The position numbers were made by a program, and so were the translations under genes. The notes beneath the pieces are model-generated. The model was given only the letters and a program-made list of their open reading frames with translations, searched no databases and had not been told where the DNA came from. Source: CAZIKB01 sp964539665 (GTDB taxonomy: Bacteria > Zhuqueibacterota > Zhuqueibacteria > Oceanimicrobiales > Oceanimicrobiaceae). Taken from it: 27,460 nucleotides of DNA. The stretch covers positions 1 to 27,460 of the forward strand of contig CAZIKB010000086.1 in assembly GCA_964539665.1 (NCBI GenBank), given 5' to 3'. Shown here piece by piece: positions 21,191 through 27,460 of this stretch; position 1 is the stretch's first letter; every line of letters begins with the position of its first letter.

Positions 21191-23593
21191 ATGAATCCTG
21201 TCTTACAATGGGCCGTAAACCAATTCAGAATTGGACCTGAGCCAGCATCAGATACTCTAATTTTAGATTCATTCCACATAGCAGGCTTAGCAGAATCTAC
21301 TCAACCAAAGCTCTGTTCAAATCCACTCGTGTCAATATTCTCACAAATAACTTTGCACCCTGAGGGCATAATACCTGATTTTCAAGCAAAGCTTTTACCT
21401 GACATCCCTCTCACAAAATCAACAGTAAATTATCCGGTAAAAGAAATTTCAACATTAAGTGAAAATACCCCAAGTAATATTGAAATTAGTCGAGCAGAAA
21501 CCAATAACAATCTGGCTTTAGTTTTTCTCGAGAAATATGGCAGTTTTAGAGCAATTTCAGATAATTCCAGAGTGAATTATTATCCTTTTTATGATTCGGT
21601 TAAATCTGCCGCTGCTATCTATGATTGCCTAATAAACGGAGATTCCTCTAATCCATTTCTACTGGTGTCTGGAGATTTTTCAGGTATTCAAAAATTTGTT
21701 TACACGATTTCATCTAAAGGCGCCTTAAAGACACTTCGTGCCCGTTCTTTTATGCTTGAAATGTTAACTGAGCATATCGTTTATGAAATTTTGACAAATG
21801 GCGAATGTTCCTCACAAATAAATGTTATCTACTCAGGTGGAGGTGGTTTTGCTCTACTCCTTCCTAACATGCAAACAAATTTGAAAGTCGTAACCGAGAT
21901 TAAGAAGATTATTAATAAATGGCTAATTGTAGAATTCGTTGCTAACCTCCACATTTCTATCGAGTATATCAAATTGAGTAAAGAAGGACTGAAAAGTAAT
22001 TTTGGCGAAATGAAGAACCTACTTGATGATCAAGTTGAAACCGATAAAAAGCAGAAATATTTCGGTCAACTAAAAAATATCCTTGAACCTAAAATGCCAT
22101 TACAACTCACAAATGAAGACGAATGTCAGATTAGCCATCGTGATGATGTACCCGAAAATGAAATGACTTATTTAGGAAAAGAAGCAGAAGAGAAATTCTC
22201 TGTTTCAGAGCACTGTTCTCATTTATATTGGATGGGTGATGAATTAACATCGTTTGATTGCATTTATAGATCTGATGAACCAAATTCAAATTATTATTTA
22301 CGCTTTCCAGGTCTAAATGAAAACGCTTATTATAGCGTTCAAAGAAAAGACAAGAATAAAATTAAAGCCATCTGGTTTAAAAACAATTGGGATGTATACG
22401 AATACAAATCCCAGAATTCATTCCCCTTTATTTTCGCAGATTACGTAAGAAACGTTGACAGTTTACCTGAGAGAGCACAGAAAATAGAGATTGCGACTTT
22501 TGAAAAAGAACACCTTCAAGAAATCAGAAAAGAAAAGGTAATGGCATCTTTTACTGGGCTGGCGAATGCCGCATCTGGTGCTGGACTGATTGGTGCCCTG
22601 CGAATGGATGTTGACAATCTTGGACTGATTTTTTCACAAGGATTGGGCACCGATTTGAATTTGATAACTCTCTCTACAATTTCAAGAAATGTGAATTTAT
22701 TCTTTAAAGTTTGCTTGAACAATATATGCTTAGGGCGATTAGGGTTGAGCGAAAATAAGGCTTTGGATGTCTGTGAAAAAAAATATGTGGCTAACAAAGG
22801 AAGAAACGTTTCTGTTGTGTATTCGGGTGGGGATGACCTGTTTATCGTAGGCGCCTGGGATGAAGTAACCGAATTGGCTTTCGATATTCAAAAATGTTTT
22901 AAAGTTTATACATGCAACAATCCTGATGTTGGGATTTCAGGAGGAATTACGCTTCATCAATCGGATTATCCACTATATCAAATGGTTGAGCGAGCCGGAG
23001 AAGCGGAATCAGAAGCAAAATCTGCTTTGTTTGATTGCAATAAGTGCGAAGATACAATACATAAAATTGATAATGTTTCATTATGCTCTCGATATGTCTC
23101 TCGAAATGGAAGGTGTAAAAAAAGAAAATCGAATATTGCGCCTTTTTACAATCCCGCTATAAAGTTTCGAAATGATCAAATCAATATACAATTAAGAGAT
23201 GAAGGTTCTTCTGAAAGGAATAAAATAAAATACGTAATAAATTGGAGCGATGAAGATTTACTCAATTTAGTTAACTGTCTAAAAAAACTGTCTGAAGTAG
23301 AAAAAGACCAATTCGGTTTTGTAAATAGATTAAAACCTAGGTATATTTCACATGCATTTCTTTACAAACTGTTCACAGTAGCTGAACGGTGGCAATCTGA
23401 AGGTGCTATGTATATTCCCTCCCTTGAGTATGTAATGGGAAATATTAAACACAAACTTCAAGATAAAGATAAACCTTATTACAATGATTTGAGAGATCTT
23501 TTAATTGCAAAGCCAAATCACAAAAATATTCGTCAGTTTGATATTCCGCTTACATGGATTGAATTATTATATCGAGATAAGGGAGGTGATTAA
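21191..23593 (+). CDS. cas10: Type III-A CRISPR Cas10/Csm1, lacking the HD domain
   Basis: The large subunit of the Csm complex; on target RNA binding its palm makes cyclic oligoadenylate. The ATG at 21191 is chosen over an upstream in-frame TTG (21149) because GGAG lies 6 nt before it (800 residues). The protein opens almost directly at the post-HD linker (PLVSIFSQITL, 45-55); no HD motif or HD-domain length is present. Palm 1 has SGDFSGIQKFVY (about 160-171) and IYSGGGGFALLL. Palm 2 has RMDVDNLG (471-478) and the intact GGDD (546-549). The usual CxxC-CxxC finger between the palms is reduced to Cys312 and Cys342 with nearby His. A Cys-rich insert (Cys616, 619, 632, 642) lies after palm 2. 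A C-terminal helical domain follows. Confidence 0.94.
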   Translation: MNPVLQWAVNQFRIGPEPASDTLILDSFHIAGLAESTQPKLCSNPLVSIFSQITLHPEGIIPDFQAKLLPDIPLTKSTVNYPVKEISTLSENTPSNIEISRAETNNNLALVFLEKYGSFRAISDNSRVNYYPFYDSVKSAAAIYDCLINGDSSNPFLLVSGDFSGIQKFVYTISSKGALKTLRARSFMLEMLTEHIVYEILTNGECSSQINVIYSGGGGFALLLPNMQTNLKVVTEIKKIINKWLIVEFVANLHISIEYIKLSKEGLKSNFGEMKNLLDDQVETDKKQKYFGQLKNILEPKMPLQLTNEDECQISHRDDVPENEMTYLGKEAEEKFSVSEHCSHLYWMGDELTSFDCIYRSDEPNSNYYLRFPGLNENAYYSVQRKDKNKIKAIWFKNNWDVYEYKSQNSFPFIFADYVRNVDSLPERAQKIEIATFEKEHLQEIRKEKVMASFTGLANAASGAGLIGALRMDVDNLGLIFSQGLGTDLNLITLSTISRNVNLFFKVCLNNICLGRLGLSENKALDVCEKKYVANKGRNVSVVYSGGDDLFIVGAWDEVTELAFDIQKCFKVYTCNNPDVGISGGITLHQSDYPLYQMVERAGEAESEAKSALFDCNKCEDTIHKIDNVSLCSRYVSRNGRCKKRKSNIAPFYNPAIKFRNDQINIQLRDEGSSERNKIKYVINWSDEDLLNLVNCLKKLSEVEKDQFGFVNRLKPRYISHAFLYKLFTVAERWQSEGAMYIPSLEYVMGNIKHKLQDKDKPYYNDLRDLLIAKPNHKNIRQFDIPLTWIELLYRDKGGD

Positions 23594-23595
23594 TT

Positions 23596-24024
23596 TTGAT
23601 AACAATAACTCAACAAATTCAAGAAAAAATGAAAGGTGAAACTAATCTGGATCCTGGTTTAGGCGTTGATTTTCTAATCAATTCTGGTGAGAGAGTAGGT
23701 TCACTATTGGGAGAAGGTGGTATTAAAACTCATCAAATACGCAGATTTTTTGATGCTGTGAAAAATATTGATGTCGGACTCAAAAACGCAAAGAATCCAG
23801 ACGATGAATTTCGTTTAAAATATAGGCCAAAACTATTAATGCTTAAACCTCAACTAGCTAATGCTACTGCTAAAAAAGCGAAATTGGGAATACTTTTGGA
23901 TGTAACTAAAGAGTTATTAAAATATGTTCATAACAAAAAGGATTTTGATAGATTTATGAATTTTTTTGAGTCAGTTGTAGCTTATCATTATGCAAAGGCT
24001 GAAAGACTACAATCTAGGAGGTAA
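23596..24024 (+). CDS. csm2: Type III-A small subunit Csm2
   Basis: A 142-residue helical protein, of usual Csm2 size, forming the inner filament of the Csm complex along the guide-target duplex. The block HQIRRFFDAVKNID (about 50-63), the stretch FRLKYRPKLLMLKPQLA, and a C-terminal FDRFMNFFESVVAYH are characteristic. The start is TTG: a full-length ribosome site GGAGGTGAT (23582-23590) ends 5 nt before it, while the first ATG inside has none. The ribosome site spans the last codons of cas10 and the gap to the cas10 stop is 2 nt, so translation is coupled. Confidence 0.9.
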   Translation: MITITQQIQEKMKGETNLDPGLGVDFLINSGERVGSLLGEGGIKTHQIRRFFDAVKNIDVGLKNAKNPDDEFRLKYRPKLLMLKPQLANATAKKAKLGILLDVTKELLKYVHNKKDFDRFMNFFESVVAYHYAKAERLQSRR

Positions 24025-24030
24025 TACACA

Positions 24031-25026
24031 ATGAATATTGAAAGGAAAAAACTTGGCCTGATTGGTCATTTTGTATGCCAGGGTAAAATCAAGCTTCTCA
24101 CAGGAATGCACATTGGAGCAGCAGCCGACTCTGTAGAGATTGGGGGGATAGATCATCCTGTCATTCGACACCCAATTTCTGAAGAGCCATTTATTCCTGG
24201 AAGCTCACTTAAAGGTAAAATGCGTCATTTATTAGAAAAAATTCAAGCTGCTGAGGATCCAAAATTTGAGTTTAATAGAGAAGTCCAAAAAATTTTACTG
24301 CATGTTACAGATGATATTGATGATTATGTAGACAAAAAAGGTAATGAACAAAAAGGGGCTTTGAATGATCAAGTCTGTCGTTTATTCGGTTCGTCAGGTA
24401 CGAGTTATGATGGAAAAAAAGAAAAGAAAAATAATCCAAACGCAGAGATAGATATAAAGGCATCTTCAAAAGGCGACAATTATCCTGGCCGTATCATCGT
24501 TCGCGACGCTAAACTTTCAGATACCGATCTTCTTAAGAAAAGTCCTGAGGATAGCTTGTTGATTACGGAAGCAAAGATGGAAAACGCCATTGACCGAATA
24601 ACTGCTGCAGCTGTACCCCGAACGATTGAACGAGTACCGGCTGGTGCAGAATTTGATTTTGAAATCGTGTATCGTGCAGAAGCAGAATTTTCTAACAATT
24701 CGTCTGAAGCACACATATTAAACGGCGAAACGGATAAATTTAGAATGGATTTAAAGAACATTTTCACCTTGTTTAAATCAATTGAAAAGGACGGACTTGG
24801 CGGCAGCATTTCAAGAGGTTACGGACAGGTACAATTTCATCTGCAAAATGTATTTTATGAAAATGTTGCCGGTGAAAAGGAAGATTTACTCAAAGATGAA
24901 TTAGATGCTCAAAAGGCAAATTTTGAGGAACATAAAAACAAAGCAGAAGTAGAAGGAGAGCCCCCAAATTACCTTTATTTAAAAGACTATAACCAGGAAG
25001 AGAAAATCAATTCCATACACTTCTAA
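24031..25026 (+). CDS. csm3: Type III-A RAMP backbone nuclease Csm3 (long form)
   Basis: The repeated backbone RAMP that cuts target RNA every 6 nt. The active-site loop reads EIGGIDHPVIRHP with the catalytic aspartate at Asp41, followed by the hallmark IPGSSLKGKMR (about 55-65). IIVRDAKLSD and the thumb region VPRTIERVPAGAEF are also present, and the glycine-rich ending GLGGSISRGYGQV matches the family. At 331 residues it is clearly longer than typical Csm3 (about 210-260). The extra length lies in a charged insert around 75-150 and a C-terminal tail after GQVQFH. The residue after VIR is His rather than the more usual Asp. AGGAGG precedes the ATG, 6 bp after csm2. Confidence 0.94.
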   Translation: MNIERKKLGLIGHFVCQGKIKLLTGMHIGAAADSVEIGGIDHPVIRHPISEEPFIPGSSLKGKMRHLLEKIQAAEDPKFEFNREVQKILLHVTDDIDDYVDKKGNEQKGALNDQVCRLFGSSGTSYDGKKEKKNNPNAEIDIKASSKGDNYPGRIIVRDAKLSDTDLLKKSPEDSLLITEAKMENAIDRITAAAVPRTIERVPAGAEFDFEIVYRAEAEFSNNSSEAHILNGETDKFRMDLKNIFTLFKSIEKDGLGGSISRGYGQVQFHLQNVFYENVAGEKEDLLKDELDAQKANFEEHKNKAEVEGEPPNYLYLKDYNQEEKINSIHF

Positions 25027-25040
25027 TTCGGGAATTTGTC

Positions 25041-26081
25041 ATGCGATATATTGTAGAACTCGATTTTAGGAATGCTTTCCATTTTGGGGCCGCTGATGCT
25101 GGAGTGGGTGTTGAAAATGTTTCTGATTATTTGCACTCGGATACGATTTTCAGTGCTTTACTTAATGCTCTTGCCTCACTCAGTTGTGATTCAGAAAATA
25201 AAAAATTATTAGATGAAATTATACGGAAATATAGTGAGGGTGAACCTCCTTTTTTGATTTCTTCATTTGGATTTTTTGACCTGATGAATAAAAGATATTT
25301 TCTTCCGAAGCCTATATTGACGCCATATGAATTTGAAGATGTACAAATTAAACAACTATACAGTAAAGAATTCAAGAATGTTAGGTTTATAAGTTTAGAA
25401 GTTTTTGAAAACTGGCGTAAAAAAGAACCAGGAGTTGTGGCGCAAGCTTGTGAAGAAAACCTGGATATTGGCATCATTGAGACAAGAATTCAACATCAAA
25501 CTGATAAAATAACGATGGCCTCTCAGATTTATCGTACTGGATTGGCATTTTACCATACGACAATACATCCATTCTTTCTTCTCGATTTAGATGAATCGAT
25601 TGTTTCACTTAGCCAATTTCAACTTTTGTTAAAAATTATTGAGATTAATGGATTGGGAGGAAGACGATCTACAGGCGCAGGAGCATTTAAGTCTGAAATT
25701 TTACCAATAGACTCAAAAAAAGATAATCCCAAAATAAGTGAAGACAAGCGTCAAAAATGGAAAAATATTTTAGACTTAAGTAAAAATGGACCCTATTATC
25801 TTTTCTCTCTTTACTATCCTGAAGAAATGGATAAACTTGCGCCAGTAGGGTACAATTTTGAGTTAAGAAAAGGTTGGATATTTTCCACATCATCTAACAA
25901 GCAAATGAAACGTAAAACGTGTAGAATGTTCAGTGAAGGCTCTATGTTTAAAAATTTACCAGCCGGCACACTCGTTGATGTTACACCCCCTGGATTTACC
26001 GATCATTCAGTTTACCGTTACGGTTATGCTTGGGCAATTCCATTTGGAAATGTGGTAGAAAGTGAGGTGAAATATGTTTGA
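25041..26081 (+). CDS. csm4: Type III-A RAMP subunit Csm4
   Basis: A 346-residue RAMP that binds the crRNA 5' tag and joins Cas10 to the Csm3 backbone. The N-terminal strand ends in AFHFGAAD, and YLHSDTIFSALLNAL (about 31-45) is the family hallmark. The glycine-rich loop GLGGRRSTGAGAF lies near 203-215. The C-terminal half ends in the beta-rich VYRYGYAWAIPF. The ATG has GGGAA upstream and is 14 bp after csm3. Its last 8 nt overlap csm5. Confidence 0.93.
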   Translation: MRYIVELDFRNAFHFGAADAGVGVENVSDYLHSDTIFSALLNALASLSCDSENKKLLDEIIRKYSEGEPPFLISSFGFFDLMNKRYFLPKPILTPYEFEDVQIKQLYSKEFKNVRFISLEVFENWRKKEPGVVAQACEENLDIGIIETRIQHQTDKITMASQIYRTGLAFYHTTIHPFFLLDLDESIVSLSQFQLLLKIIEINGLGGRRSTGAGAFKSEILPIDSKKDNPKISEDKRQKWKNILDLSKNGPYYLFSLYYPEEMDKLAPVGYNFELRKGWIFSTSSNKQMKRKTCRMFSEGSMFKNLPAGTLVDVTPPGFTDHSVYRYGYAWAIPFGNVVESEVKYV

Positions 26082-27453
26082 AACTAAGACCTTCAAACTC
26101 AAGACATTGTCACCAATTCACATAAAAGGTAAAGATGTTGATTATGGGCAAGGATTTGTGCGAGCACATAAAAATCCTAATTTTGCTTATGCAATCGATC
26201 AAAATAAACTAGCAGAATTTCTAATCGAGAAAGAATGTTTCGATGATTATATGCAAGAGATTGATGATGTTATCAAAAGAAAAAGATTTCGGTCGTTCAG
26301 TATAGAATCATTCCTCAAACACCGAGGGCTTTATCCAGATGAAGAAGATGATATGATAGCTAAAGGTGTTTTTAGGGGAATGGTAAACGCGGTTCAACAC
26401 TCGGAATTTATCAAGAGCGGACGTGGTATCCCGTTTATCCCAGGTTCTTCAATAAAAGGAGCCTTTAGGACTGCGGTACTCTTTAAAATGGTTCAGCAAA
26501 AAATCACGGAAAAATCTGATTGGTTGAGTGTTATCGTAATAAACAAATTAGACCAATTAGGCAAGAAGAAAATAGATTTAGAAAAGTTGAAAAGAGAAAA
26601 AACGCAAGAAAAAGATAATTACAAAAGGCGAGATATTTCTTTCAAGATTAAAAGGTTGGAACGAGAAATCGACATTTTTAAAGGCCATTTTGATGAGGAT
26701 TTAACTTTTAACATTTTCCAGGCACTTGCGCCAACTTCATTTCCTGAGAACATCAAAAAGGGACCCAATACGGATTTCTTTAGGGCCTTAAAAGTATCGG
26801 ATAGCCAACCAATAGATTTCGTAAAAAAAGAAAAAACTACTGCCGCTAAAGAGATTAAAGTATTAAATGTATCAGGTTCAGGGATAGGTAGAGTTGTTCA
26901 TAAGGGAATCGCGTTTTCATTAGTAGATATGTCGAATCCGGATTCTGTGTTAGTGCCTATGATTCCAAACAAATTGATTCTTGAAGGAAATCTACAAGAT
27001 GGCGACGTAGCATCTTTTGAAATAGATAAGCATGGAAAAATAATGACTCTAAAAAAAGAAAAGATTGAGGCCCCCCAAAAAAGTGATAAAGAATCAGTAG
27101 AATCAAGAAGACAACCAATATCGCGTGAAACGGTCATAATTCTATCTTTACAAAAAGGCAGGAGTGCTTATGAGAAACCTGGAACGCGTGAGAACATTGA
27201 ATGTTTTTCCGGCGAGACAACTTTCAAAATAACTCTCGATACATATTTAATTAGGGAGTTTTGCGGAGTTAATCCAGAAATTCCATTTAAATCTTTAAAG
27301 GAATTGCTTAAGATAACTGAGGATTTTGCACATGCGCAATGGGAATATGAAAAAGCATATTTTGATGAAATCGAGAGTGGTACCATTAACATTAAAGCTA
27401 TGGGTTCAGAAAATGTATTATATTTAGTTGAAATTAAGATTGGTGGCTCCTAA
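26074..27453 (+). CDS. csm5: Type III-A RAMP subunit Csm5
   Basis: A 459-residue RAMP capping the 3' end of the crRNA and helping its maturation. It opens with LKTLSPIHIKGKDVDYGQGF, the usual Csm5 start, and has IPGSSIKGAFRTAVL (about 126-140). A charged coiled-coil-like insert (about 165-210) separates these from the FFRALKVSDSQP block. A beta-rich region resembling a small barrel (about 275-335) and a helical C-terminus follow. It overlaps csm4 by 8 nt, so the two are coupled. The window ends 7 bp after its stop, so any csm6, cas6 or CRISPR array would lie beyond. Confidence 0.93.
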   Translation: MFETKTFKLKTLSPIHIKGKDVDYGQGFVRAHKNPNFAYAIDQNKLAEFLIEKECFDDYMQEIDDVIKRKRFRSFSIESFLKHRGLYPDEEDDMIAKGVFRGMVNAVQHSEFIKSGRGIPFIPGSSIKGAFRTAVLFKMVQQKITEKSDWLSVIVINKLDQLGKKKIDLEKLKREKTQEKDNYKRRDISFKIKRLEREIDIFKGHFDEDLTFNIFQALAPTSFPENIKKGPNTDFFRALKVSDSQPIDFVKKEKTTAAKEIKVLNVSGSGIGRVVHKGIAFSLVDMSNPDSVLVPMIPNKLILEGNLQDGDVASFEIDKHGKIMTLKKEKIEAPQKSDKESVESRRQPISRETVIILSLQKGRSAYEKPGTRENIECFSGETTFKITLDTYLIREFCGVNPEIPFKSLKELLKITEDFAHAQWEYEKAYFDEIESGTINIKAMGSENVLYLVEIKIGGS

Positions 27454-27460
27454 ATTAAAA

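Overview
This is chromosomal DNA of a bacterium with an outer membrane: it carries a tripartite CzcCBA/Cus-type efflux system and a division and cell-wall (dcw) cluster. The FtsI with two C-terminal PASTA domains, the four-cysteine L28 and the dispersed intergenic repeats would suit an uncultured lineage around Calditrichota/KSB1 or the wider FCB group. That placement is a weak inference; a phylogeny of FtsZ, MraY or RsmH would settle it.

Layout. (1) 28-7077, minus strand: a metal-efflux operon. It reads (5' to 3' on the minus strand) a small exported Cys-rich protein, czcC-like outer-membrane factor, czcB-like adaptor lipoprotein, czcA-like RND pump, a P-II-family protein and an isoprenylcysteine-methyltransferase-like membrane protein. 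Its core is visibly GC-richer than the rest of the window. (2) 7320-7526, plus strand: rpmB (ribosomal protein L28). (3) 7673-20678, minus strand: the dcw cluster in the order mraZ, rsmH, [GxxExxY gene], ftsL, ftsI, murF, mraY, ftsW, murG, ftsQ, ftsA, ftsZ. The ligase genes murE, murD and murC, which normally lie in this cluster, are absent. Two of its gaps hold mobile-looking repeats, one pair flanking the GxxExxY gene. (4) 20679-21190: a 512-bp divergent regulatory region with an MraZ-box promoter for mraZ, an orphan terminator, and a near-consensus promoter followed by a structured leader. (5) 21191-27453, plus strand: a type III-A CRISPR effector operon cas10/csm1, csm2, csm3, csm4, csm5. 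No CRISPR array, cas6, csm6 or cas1/cas2 lies inside the window, which ends 7 bp after csm5.

How the genes work together. The Czc-like proteins would form a trans-envelope pump with a linked P-II sensor. The dcw genes make lipid I and lipid II (MurF, MraY, MurG) and build the divisome (FtsZ, A, Q, L, W, I) under MraZ control. The Csm proteins form an RNA-guided complex: Csm3 should cut target RNA and the Cas10 GGDD palm should make cyclic oligoadenylate.

Most interesting points: the Cas10 appears to lack its N-terminal HD DNase domain altogether; the cas promoter leads into a leader with mutually exclusive hairpins and a terminator, which looks like an attenuator or a ~150-nt small RNA; and repeat elements are nested inside the dcw cluster, one of them encoding the tail of RsmH.
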